DNA of 11,278 bases, taken from the NCBI GenBank assembly GCA_945918815.1, contig CAMEIU010000056.1, forward strand, positions 1 to 11,278, given 5' to 3'. Below, in pieces: positions 1-6,465 of this stretch (its first letter is position 1; each line of letters starts with the position of its first letter). The position numbers and the translations under genes are program-made. The notes beneath the pieces were generated by a model that was not told the origin of the DNA, searched no databases, and worked only from the letters and a program-made list of their open reading frames with translations. Source of the stretch: an uncultured Clostridia bacterium. GTDB lineage: Bacteria; Bacillota; Clostridia; Oscillospirales; Oscillospiraceae.

Positions 1-1
1 T

Positions 2-481
2 CCCTACATCGGCGGCGAAGAAGAGAAGTCTGAAAAAGAGCCTCTGAAGCTGTGGGGCCACATCGAAGGCGGCAAGATCGTCAACGCCGCAGAGCCCTCC
101 ATCACCGCCCAGTGCCTCCGGGTGCCTTGCAGCAACGGCCATATGGCGGCCTGCTTCATGAAGTTCAAGGGTCAGGCGCCCTCCATGGAAGAGATCAAGG
201 AATGCTGGGCCAACTTCTCCGGCCGCGCCCAGGAATTGAATCTGCCGTCCGCTCCCAAACAGTTCCTGCACCACTTTGAAGAAGACAACCGGCCCCAGAC
301 CAAGCTGGACCGGATGCTGGAGGGCGGCATGGCCGTTTCCATCGGCCGTCTGCGTCCCGACACCCAGTATGACTACAAGTTCGTCTGCCTGTCCCATAAC
401 ACCCTCCGCGGCGCTGCCGGCGGCGCGGTGCTGCTGGCCGAGCTGCTGTGCGCCGAGGGCTACATCGACCACAAGGAGTAA
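2..481 (+). CDS. asd: Aspartate-semialdehyde dehydrogenase, C-terminal part (cut by left edge)
   Basis: The enzyme reduces aspartyl-phosphate to aspartate semialdehyde with NADPH in the cytoplasm, the branch point towards lysine/diaminopimelate, threonine and methionine. Only the last 159 residues are present; the frame is open from base 2 to a TAA at 479-481. The visible part begins PYIGGEEEKSEKE and continues with VPCSNGHMAACFMKFKG and the C-terminal SHNTLRGAAGGAVLLAELL. These resemble the dimerisation/catalytic domain of the archaeal/fungal-type ASD subfamily rather than the classical E. coli type. The active-site cysteine should lie upstream of the window. The ribosome binding site of the next gene (AAGGAG, 473-478) lies inside its last codons and dapA starts 6 bases after its stop, so the two are almost certainly co-transcribed. 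The subfamily assignment comes from remembered motifs. Confidence 0.9.
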   Translation, partial: PYIGGEEEKSEKEPLKLWGHIEGGKIVNAAEPSITAQCLRVPCSNGHMAACFMKFKGQAPSMEEIKECWANFSGRAQELNLPSAPKQFLHHFEEDNRPQTKLDRMLEGGMAVSIGRLRPDTQYDYKFVCLSHNTLRGAAGGAVLLAELLCAEGYIDHKE

Positions 482-487
482 TTGCCC

Positions 488-1410
488 ATGAAACAGCCTG
501 TTTTTGAAGGGGTCTGCACCGCTTTGGTGACGCCCTTCCGAAACGGTACTGTCGACATGCGGAAGCTGGAGCAGCTTCTGGACCTGCAAATTGCAAGCGG
601 CGTCTCCGCCGTGGTGGTCTGCGGGACCACCGGCGAGAGCGCAACCCTCTCCACGGAGGAGCACCTGGGCCTCATCGCCCACGCAATTCAATATACCAAC
701 CGGCGGATCCGCGTCATCGCGGGCACCGGAAGCAACGACACGGCTCATGCAATGGAAATGAGCCGTGTCGCTGCCTCTATGGGGGCCGACGGACTGCTGT
801 TGATGACCCCTACTACAACAAGACCACCCAGGTTGGGCTGGTGGACCACTACGCCATGATCGCCGACACGGTCCCCTGCCCCGTCATCGTCTACAACGTT
901 CCCTCCCGCACCGGCGTCAACATGACCGTGGACACCTACAAGGCCCTGAGCCAGCACCCCAACATCAACGGCGTCAAGGAGGCATCCGGCGACCTGCCCA
1001 AGGTCCAGCGGACCCTGGAGCAGTGCGGTGAGGAGCTCCACATTTGGTCCGGCAACGACGACCAGATCGTACCCATGACGGCTGTGGGCGGCAAGGGCGT
1101 CATCTCCGTTCTCAGCAATCTCTGTCCGAAGGAGACCGTGCGCCTGTTTGAATTATGTAAGCTAGGAGACTACCGGGAGGCCGGCCGGCTCCAATGCAGC
1201 CTGATGCCTTTGATCGACGGCCTGTTCCGGGAGGTCAATCCCATCCCGGTGAAGGCAGCGTTGAACCTTTTGGGCTACGGCGTAGGCCTGCCCCGCCGCC
1301 CGCTGCTGGACATGACCGAGGAAGGAAAGGCCGTCCTCCGCGGCCTTCTGGAACGGTACAAGGACCGGATTGTGCCGGTTCCGGCCGATTCGTCAGATTT
1401 TCCAATCTGA
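488..1410 (+). pseudogene. dapA: 4-hydroxy-tetrahydrodipicolinate synthase, interrupted by a 1-base frameshift
   Basis: DapA condenses pyruvate with aspartate semialdehyde, the first committed step of lysine/diaminopimelate synthesis and the reaction directly after Asd. ATG at 488 follows AAGGAG at 473-478. The first frame gives 108 good residues, including CGTTGES (substrate-binding Thr47/Thr48), then runs off into nonsense and stops at 857-859. From about 811 the protein continues in the next frame to TGA at 1408-1410, with YNVPSRTG (catalytic Tyr136, Arg141), GVKEASGD (Schiff-base Lys164) and SGNDDQI. The break lies at CCCC 807-810: one more C would restore TPYYNKTTQ and a 307-residue protein, slightly longer than the usual ~290-300. 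Everything else in the gene is intact, so this is a sequencing or assembly slip at a C run or a very recent mutation. As read, it would give two products, 488-859 and one starting near 841. Identity is certain; whether it is broken in the cell is not. Confidence 0.9.
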
Positions 1411-1417
1411 ATAACGC

Positions 1418-1446
1418 TTGTATATTTACAAATCCTGTGTTATACT
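1418..1446 (+). promoter_or_regulatory. Likely sigma-70/sigma-A promoter for OLE RNA
   Basis: The -10 box TATACT (1441-1446) matches 5 of 6 consensus bases and is preceded by TG one base upstream, an extended -10. The -35 box TTGTAT (1418-1423) is poor (3 of 6) but lies at the ideal 17-base spacing. Transcription would start near 1453, just where the structured RNA begins. A 5-bp dyad, TTGTA-4-TACAA (1418-1431), covers the -35 box and could be an operator. This promoter may also serve the downstream oapA-dxs operon by read-through. Confidence 0.6.
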
Positions 1447-1452
1447 GTTTCT

Positions 1453-2075
1453 AATAATGGCGCAGTATCCTAGTCGGCGCTGCCGGCTCCCAGGAAGGGC
1501 CTAAAAATCCTTTAAAGGGCATAACTGTGAAACCTTTGGTGCCTGCTTCATACGCCCAGTGTGGGGTGGGTGCTGGAGGAAGGCGTAACAATTACGCCTG
1601 CGGGGGGAGGGCGGCCTCCAATGGCATGGAGGTCCCGACCCTGCCTCTGCGGAGACCTGTTTTTGTGCAGAAGCGTACTCCCCAGTGGTCCGCGACTTCT
1701 GTACGGAGCAGGATGAGAACCTGTATTGCGGTGCTACCCGACCCCGTGTCGTAACGCTGTGTGCAGAGTAGCCTGCCTTGCGTGAGCAGATCGGGACAGA
1801 GGTGTCAGGCACGCAGACCCCCGGCCAGGGGCGAGGCGTGATATTGCCTCTCGAAAGCCTGCTTGCAAAAGAGGATAAGAGTCGGTTTGTGCTGCCGTGG
1901 AAATCACCTAGGCTGTCTTTTATAGAGCGGATAAGGGATTGCAGTACGGACTAAGTGGCAATCGGGTTGCTTCTTTGGCGACGGGAAGACGGATGCTTCA
2001 ATGGGAAACCACTCGACTGGCGACAGAGAGCAGCGTCCGGGGAAAGCCTACCCGACCTAAGCCGTAAGTTTAATC
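1453..2075 (+). ncRNA. ole: OLE RNA (Ornate, Large, Extremophilic), about 620 nt
   Basis: OLE RNA is a large structured bacterial RNA, about 600 nt, that associates with the inner face of the membrane through its protein partner OapA. It has been linked to tolerance of cold, short-chain alcohols and magnesium stress in Halalkalibacterium (Bacillus) halodurans. Evidence here is size, lack of coding potential, and position directly before an OapA-like gene and dxs-tlyA-nadK-argR-recN, the classic OLE setting. Many helices can be drawn by eye: an end-closing stem CGGCT 1484-1488 with AGCCG 2060-2064; hairpin 1581-1588/1592-1599 (8 bp); 1613-1620/1627-1634 (8 bp, one GU); 1771-1775/1806-1810; 1962-1967/2050-2055; 1990-1996/2033-2039; and a GAAA-capped stem 2002-2011. 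The GACGGGAAGACGGATGCTTC stretch (1979-1998) lies in the 3' domain, which I remember as the most conserved. Ends are approximate, set by the promoter and the outer helix. The family assignment rests on synteny and memory, not on a model search. Confidence 0.85.
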
Positions 2076-2125
2076 TTATCTGTTGCCATTATTTCTTTTA
2101 AAATTCACCGGCTTGCGCCTTAAGG

Positions 2126-2280
2126 CAATGGACAATGTACAATTGACAATGGACAATGAATGTATCCGCTTACGCGGATGATCGGAAATTGCCCGCTTTC
2201 AGGCGATTCGTAGGGGTGTTGCTTGTTCGTGCATCCATAAATTTTTATTCGTCGCGAAGTGACACCATCATTGTCCATTG
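2126..2280 (+). repeat. MITE-like inverted-repeat element between OLE RNA and oapA
   Basis: A 12-base repeat CAATGGACAATG occurs in direct orientation at 2126-2137 and 2147-2158, and inverted (CATTGTCCATTG) at 2269-2280, framing about 155 bp. Inside are a 6-bp hairpin (ATCCGC 2164-2169 / GCGGAT 2174-2179), a GTAGGGG module (2210-2216) and a small hairpin at 2251-2263. There is no transposase and no credible ORF. The interior is more AT-rich than the surrounding genes. This looks like a non-autonomous mobile element or a dispersed intergenic repeat. Together with flanking sequence it fills the gap between the RNA and the oapA ribosome binding site; I see nothing else in 2076-2125 or 2281-2317. 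Confidence 0.65.
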
Positions 2281-2329
2281 ATACACCAAGCCGGTCAGTT
2301 CTTTTTTCTAATTCTACGGGAGGAATTTT

Positions 2330-2935
2330 GTGCAACGCGACATAGAGAAGCGGTCCAGAAAAGCCGGGAAGCTGAAAATCAAGGCGGACTGGAAGTGGAT
2401 CACTTCGATCTTTGGAATCACCATCGGCATTTCCGCCACCATGTCTCTGCTCTCCAACGAGGTCTTGTCCGAAGGAGGCCTGCTGCTGTCCTTCGGGGTT
2501 TTGCTGCTGATCATTCTCATCGGCGTGGTGTTCGACATCATCGGCGTGGCGGTGACGGCGGCGGATGAAAAGCCCTTTCATTCCATGGCGGCGAAAAAAA
2601 TGCCGGAGGCCACGGAGGCCATCCGGCTGCTTCGGAAAGCGGAGCGCGTTTCCTCCTTTTGCAACGATGTGGTCGGCGATATCTGCGGCGTCATTTCCGG
2701 CTCCGCTTCGGCAGTCATCGCGGCCCAGGCGGTCATCGGCATGCCCACAGTTTTGTCCCGGGCGGTGCAGCTTTTGATGTCGGCTCTGGTGGCCGGAATC
2801 ACCGTGGGCGGCAAAGCCTTCGGCAAGTCCATCGCCATGAGCAACAGCACGGCCATTATCCACACGGCGGCCAGGCTGATCTATTCGGTCAAATCCGCAC
2901 CCAAACGGTTGATGCGGCTGATCCGCCACAAATGA
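2330..2935 (+). CDS. oapA: OapA-like OLE-associated integral membrane protein
   Basis: OapA is the membrane protein that binds OLE RNA and anchors it to the cell membrane. This protein has 201 residues. It starts at GTG 2330, six bases after a strong GGGAGG (2318-2323). It has a very basic N-terminus (residues 1-20) and a basic C-terminus (KSAPKRLMRLIRHK). Four likely membrane segments lie near residues 24-42, 50-75, 118-138 and 141-165. Between the second and third is a polar stretch containing TAADEKPFHSM (76-86). A DxxxD motif (D113-V-V-G-D117) sits at the start of the third; the B. halodurans protein has a DxxxD motif whose aspartates were reported to be functionally important. The stop TGA is 14 bases before the dxs start, so it is the first protein gene of that operon. 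The call combines position after the OLE RNA, topology and motif; without the RNA it would be an unnamed membrane protein. Confidence 0.82.
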   Translation: MQRDIEKRSRKAGKLKIKADWKWITSIFGITIGISATMSLLSNEVLSEGGLLLSFGVLLLIILIGVVFDIIGVAVTAADEKPFHSMAAKKMPEATEAIRLLRKAERVSSFCNDVVGDICGVISGSASAVIAAQAVIGMPTVLSRAVQLLMSALVAGITVGGKAFGKSIAMSNSTAIIHTAARLIYSVKSAPKRLMRLIRHK

Positions 2936-2949
2936 CCGGAGGAACCAAA

Positions 2950-4791
2950 ATGTTGGAGCAAATTCACACCAGGGCGGATCTTCTGCGTCTGACTCCGGCT
3001 GAAGACCGGCAGCTCTGTCAGGAGATCCGCGATTTTCTCATACAGCACATTGCCGAAACCGGCGGCCACCTGGCGTCCAATCTGGGCGTGGTGGAGCTGA
3101 CGGTGGCATTGCATAAGGTGTACGACACCAGCCGGGACCGGGTGGTCTTTGACGTGGGCCACCAGAGCTACGGCCATAAAATTCTCACCGGCCGCATGGA
3201 GCAGTTCTCCACCCTCAGAACCTTCGGTGGCCTGGCGGGCTTTCCGAAGCCCGCGGAGAGCTGCCACGATCCCTTTATCGCAGGACATGCCTCCGACGCG
3301 GTTTCCGTGGCGTTGGGTATGGCCCGGGCCAGGACCCTGCGGCAGGAGGACTACGACGTGGCCGCCGTCCTGGGCGACGGCGCTTTGACCGGCGGCCTGG
3401 CCTACGAAGGCCTCAACGACGCCGGCGAGAGCGGCGAGCCGCTGGTGGTCATACTCAACGACAACGGCATGTCCATCACACCCAACGTGGGGGCCATCGC
3501 CAAGCATCTGTCCCTGCTGCGGCTGAAGCCGGGCTATTTCGGATTGAAAAAGGTCTACCGGCAGTTCACCAAAAAGGTCCCGGGCGGACAGAAGCTCTAT
3601 CAATGCACCCACGCCCTGAAGACCCGGCTCCGCCGCCGTCTCATCGGCGTGACCCTCTTTGAGGAAATGGGCTTTCAGTATCTGGGCCCTGTGGACGGCC
3701 ACGACGTGCAGAAGCTGACCTTCCTGCTGAAGGAGGCCAGGGAGATGCGGGAGCCGGTGCTGCTCCACGTCATCACACGCAAGGGCAAGGGCTACATCCC
3801 GGCGGAGGTCACCCCCGCCCGGTTCCACGGCGTGGGCAAGTTCAATCCCGTCACCGGTCTGAGTCCCACTCCCACCGGAGCCTGTTTTTCCGAGACCTTC
3901 GGTCAATCCCTGACCCGGCTGGCTTTCACGGACAAGCGCATCTGCGCCATCACCGCCGCCATGGAGCAAGGGACCGGCCTCAGCGAATTCGCCGCCACCT
4001 TCCCCAAGCGGTTCTATGATGTGGGAATTGCCGAAGAGCATGCAGTCTGCATGGCGGCCGGTCTTGCCAAGCAGGGCATGATTCCCGTATTCGCGGTCTA
4101 CTCCACCTTTTTGCAGCGGAGTCTGGACATGCTGATTCACGACGTATCACTTCTGGGACTCCATGTGGTCTTTGCCGTGGACCGGGCGGGTCTCGTGGGC
4201 GAGGACGGCGAGACCCACCACGGTGTCTTCGACGTGGGCTTCCTGCGGCAGGTGCCGGGGATGCAGATTCTCTGTCCCGCCAGCCAAGCAGAGCTGCGGC
4301 GGCTGCTGGAAAAGGCCATTCTGTTCCTGGAGGGGCCTGTGGCCATCCGCTATCCCAAGGGCGGCGACGGCGACTACATGGCGGCCTCCTCCCCCGCTCT
4401 GATGCAGGACGGGGCAGACTTGACCATTGTAACCTATGGTACCACAATCAACGACGTGAAAAAGGCCGAAGGGCGTCTTGCAAAGGAAGGCATTGCGGTG
4501 GCCATTGTCAAGCTGGAGCAGATCTGGCCTCTGGACCTGTCCGGCATCCTGCCGTCCGTCTCCAAAACAGGCCGCCTGCTGGTGGTGGAGGAAACCGCCG
4601 GGAGCGGCTGCCTGGGTACGGACATTCTGGCCGGACTTTCGGCCCGGGGCCTGTGCCCCAAGAGCCGTCTTCTGAACCTGCGGGACGGCATTGTGCCCCA
4701 CGGCAGCCTGAAAGATCTGCGGCGGCTGATGGGCGTCGACGCCCAGGGAATCTATGAAGCGGCAAAGGAGCTTTTGATCCATGAAGCATAA
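2950..4791 (+). CDS. dxs: 1-deoxy-D-xylulose-5-phosphate synthase
   Basis: Dxs is the thiamine-diphosphate enzyme that joins pyruvate and glyceraldehyde-3-phosphate, the entry to the MEP isoprenoid pathway. The start is ATG 2950, seven bases after GGAGG (2938-2942). An in-frame ATG at 2932 overlaps the oapA stop but has no such site. The product is 613 residues, normal for the family. Motifs in order: ETGGHLASNLG (36-46), DVGHQSYGHKILTGR (68-82), the cofactor-binding GDGALTGG (142-149) with NDN (170-172), LGPVDGHDV, GKGY, GIAEEHAV with catalytic Glu362, YSTFLQR (from 384) and DRAGLVGEDGETHHG (from 411). A small oddity is GHASDA (112-117), where many Dxs read GHSST. The gene overlaps tlyA by 11 bases. 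It is the expected gene after OLE/oapA. Confidence 0.97.
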   Translation: MLEQIHTRADLLRLTPAEDRQLCQEIRDFLIQHIAETGGHLASNLGVVELTVALHKVYDTSRDRVVFDVGHQSYGHKILTGRMEQFSTLRTFGGLAGFPKPAESCHDPFIAGHASDAVSVALGMARARTLRQEDYDVAAVLGDGALTGGLAYEGLNDAGESGEPLVVILNDNGMSITPNVGAIAKHLSLLRLKPGYFGLKKVYRQFTKKVPGGQKLYQCTHALKTRLRRRLIGVTLFEEMGFQYLGPVDGHDVQKLTFLLKEAREMREPVLLHVITRKGKGYIPAEVTPARFHGVGKFNPVTGLSPTPTGACFSETFGQSLTRLAFTDKRICAITAAMEQGTGLSEFAATFPKRFYDVGIAEEHAVCMAAGLAKQGMIPVFAVYSTFLQRSLDMLIHDVSLLGLHVVFAVDRAGLVGEDGETHHGVFDVGFLRQVPGMQILCPASQAELRRLLEKAILFLEGPVAIRYPKGGDGDYMAASSPALMQDGADLTIVTYGTTINDVKKAEGRLAKEGIAVAIVKLEQIWPLDLSGILPSVSKTGRLLVVEETAGSGCLGTDILAGLSARGLCPKSRLLNLRDGIVPHGSLKDLRRLMGVDAQGIYEAAKELLIHEA

Positions 4792-5593
4792 GGAAAGGCT
4801 GGACATACTCCTGGTGGAGCGCGGCTACTTCGACAGCCGGGCCAAGGCCCAGGCGGTGATCATGAGCGGCGACGTGTATGTGGACGGGCAGAAGGCCGAT
4901 AAGGCCGGAGCCAGCATCGACGCCGAAGCCGCCATCGAGGTGCGGGGCAGCATATGCCCCTATGTGAGCCGCGGCGGCCTGAAGCTGGAAAAGGCTCTGC
5001 GGGATTTCGGCGTGGACCCCACGGGATTTGTGTGCAGTGATTCCGGCGCGTCCACAGGCGGCTTTACGGACTGCCTGCTGCAGCAGGGCGCGAAAAAGGT
5101 CTTCGCCATTGACGTGGGCTACGGACAGCTGGCCTGGAAAATCCGCAGTGACCCGAGAGTGGTGGTCATGGAGCGGACCAACATCCGCCATGTGACGCCG
5201 GACATGCTTGGCGAGCCCCTGGACCTTTCCGTGGTGGATGTGTCCTTTATCTCCCTGAAGCTGGTACTGCCGGTGATTCAGACGCTGCTGAAGCCGGAAT
5301 CCGGCCAGGTCCTCTGTCTCATCAAGCCCCAGTTTGAGGCGGGCAAAGAAAAGGTCGGAAAGAAAGGCGTGGTCCGGGACCCGGCGGTCCATCAGGAGGT
5401 GCTGGAGGCCTTCGTGGCCCTGGCCAAGGAGCTGGGCTTCACCATTCGAAATCTGACCTTCTCCCCGGTCAAGGGACCGGAGGGCAACATTGAATTTCTG
5501 GGACACCTGTCCCTCCAGCCGGGCGAGCATTGCTTCCCGGATCCGGCGGAATTGGTACGGCAGGCCCACAAGACATTGGGGGGGAGCCAATGA
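4781..5593 (+). CDS. tlyA: TlyA-family rRNA (cytidine-2'-O)-methyltransferase
   Basis: TlyA proteins 2'-O-methylate cytidines in 16S and/or 23S rRNA using S-adenosylmethionine; some homologues are also called haemolysins. The protein has 270 residues. An N-terminal S4 RNA-binding domain (about 6-66: RLDILLVERGYFDSRAKAQ, SGDVYVDG) is followed by the linker SRGGLKLEKAL (63-73). A Rossmann FtsJ-like domain then shows DSGASTGGFTD (87-97, SAM-binding), DVGYGQLAWK (111-120), DVSFISL (153-159) and KPQFEAG (182-188). The usual DIGASTGGF reads DSGASTGGF here, a mild change. ATG 4781 lies inside the end of dxs, preceded by AAGGAG (4765-4770), and the stop overlaps the nadK start as ATGA, so it is probably translationally coupled on both sides. 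Whether it methylates one or both subunits cannot be read from sequence. Confidence 0.93.
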   Translation: MKHKERLDILLVERGYFDSRAKAQAVIMSGDVYVDGQKADKAGASIDAEAAIEVRGSICPYVSRGGLKLEKALRDFGVDPTGFVCSDSGASTGGFTDCLLQQGAKKVFAIDVGYGQLAWKIRSDPRVVVMERTNIRHVTPDMLGEPLDLSVVDVSFISLKLVLPVIQTLLKPESGQVLCLIKPQFEAGKEKVGKKGVVRDPAVHQEVLEAFVALAKELGFTIRNLTFSPVKGPEGNIEFLGHLSLQPGEHCFPDPAELVRQAHKTLGGSQ

Positions 5594-6465
5594 AAATCGT
5601 CATGACGCCCAACCCCTATCGGGACCGAAATTTTAAATATGTAGAACAGGCGGCGGAGATTCTGAAAGAAACCGGCGTGGAAACGAGAATTTGCCTGCCT
5701 TTTGATGTGGATAAAAACTTTGAGCTGCCGAAGACCATGAAGTTTTACGATCTCCACCGGGAGATCAAGACGGCGGACATCCTGGTCTGCTTCGGCGGCG
5801 ACGGCACCATTCTCCACTCCTCCAAAATCGCCACGCGGCACCATGTACCCATTCTCGGGGTCAACATCGGAACCATGGGCTTTATGGCGGAGCTGGAGGC
5901 CACGGAGCTGCCCCTGCTGGCCCGGCTGGCCACCGGCGACTATCAGGTGGAAAAACGGATGATGCTGCGGGCCACGGTGCAGAACGAGGGGCGCACCCTG
6001 TTCGACGAGACGGCCCTCAACGACGCGGCCATCACCAAGGGCGCGGTGGCAAGGGTCATTCAGATGTCCGTGGAGTGCGACGGCGTGGAGGCCACCAGCT
6101 TCTCCGGCGACGGCGTCATCATCAGCACGCCCACCGGTTCCACCGCCTACTCCATGTCCGCAGGCGGACCCATTGTGGAGCCGTCGGCCCAGAACATCCT
6201 CATCACGCCCATCTGCGCCCACGCCATTCAGGCCAAGTGCATCGTCACCGCCCCCTGGCGGACCATCAGCGTCCGGGTGGGCAAGATCGGCCGCCGGAAC
6301 GCCTTCCTCTCCGTGGACGGCGGCCGCGCCTTCCGCCTGAACGCCGACGACGTGGTTACCGTCCGCCGGTCCGAACAGGAAACCCGGCTGGTCCGGCTGA
6401 AAGAGACCAGCTTTTATCAGATCATCAACCAGAAATTTAATGTGGGACAAGGAGTAAGCCAATGA
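5590..6465 (+). CDS. nadK: NAD kinase
   Basis: NadK phosphorylates NAD to NADP and so sets the NADPH supply, which the MEP pathway and Asd both consume. It has 291 residues, typical length. Diagnostic motifs are GGDGT (69-73, phosphate donor binding), NIGTMGF (92-98), a conserved LND (143-145) and GDGVIISTPTGSTAYSMSAG (173-192). ATG 5590 overlaps the tlyA stop in an ATGA and follows a GGGGGAG tract. Longer in-frame starts upstream (for example 5530) would extend into tlyA and lack support, since MKIVMTPNPYRD is a normal N-terminus. Its stop again overlaps the argR start as ATGA. Position between tlyA and argR is standard for Bacillota. Confidence 0.96.
   Translation: MKIVMTPNPYRDRNFKYVEQAAEILKETGVETRICLPFDVDKNFELPKTMKFYDLHREIKTADILVCFGGDGTILHSSKIATRHHVPILGVNIGTMGFMAELEATELPLLARLATGDYQVEKRMMLRATVQNEGRTLFDETALNDAAITKGAVARVIQMSVECDGVEATSFSGDGVIISTPTGSTAYSMSAGGPIVEPSAQNILITPICAHAIQAKCIVTAPWRTISVRVGKIGRRNAFLSVDGGRAFRLNADDVVTVRRSEQETRLVRLKETSFYQIINQKFNVGQGVSQ

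Noticed and set aside
1393..1410. Perfect 7-bp hairpin TCAGATT-TTCC-AATCTGA at the end of dapA
   Set aside because: It overlaps the stop codon, is AT-rich and has no T-tract on either strand, so I do not call it a terminator.
1501..1812. Open frames on both strands inside the 1453-2075 region (75 and 103 codons)
   Set aside because: They have no ribosome binding site or recognisable domain, and the composition suits a structured RNA; the region is explained as OLE RNA.
2143..2165. TTGACA-like box within the inverted-repeat element as a promoter for oapA
   Set aside because: No -10 box lies at 16-18 bases; the match comes from the repeat motif GACAAT.
2659..2949. Extended N-terminus for dxs reaching back into oapA
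   Set aside because: GGAGG at 2938-2942 sets the start at 2950, and the upstream residues are basic out-of-frame oapA sequence.
2881..4140. Long antisense open frame across dxs (419 codons)
   Set aside because: It is a shadow of the GC-rich dxs gene with low-complexity composition. The same holds for antisense frames at 4508-5590, 6895-8256 and 9536-11269, the last of which runs through the T-box.
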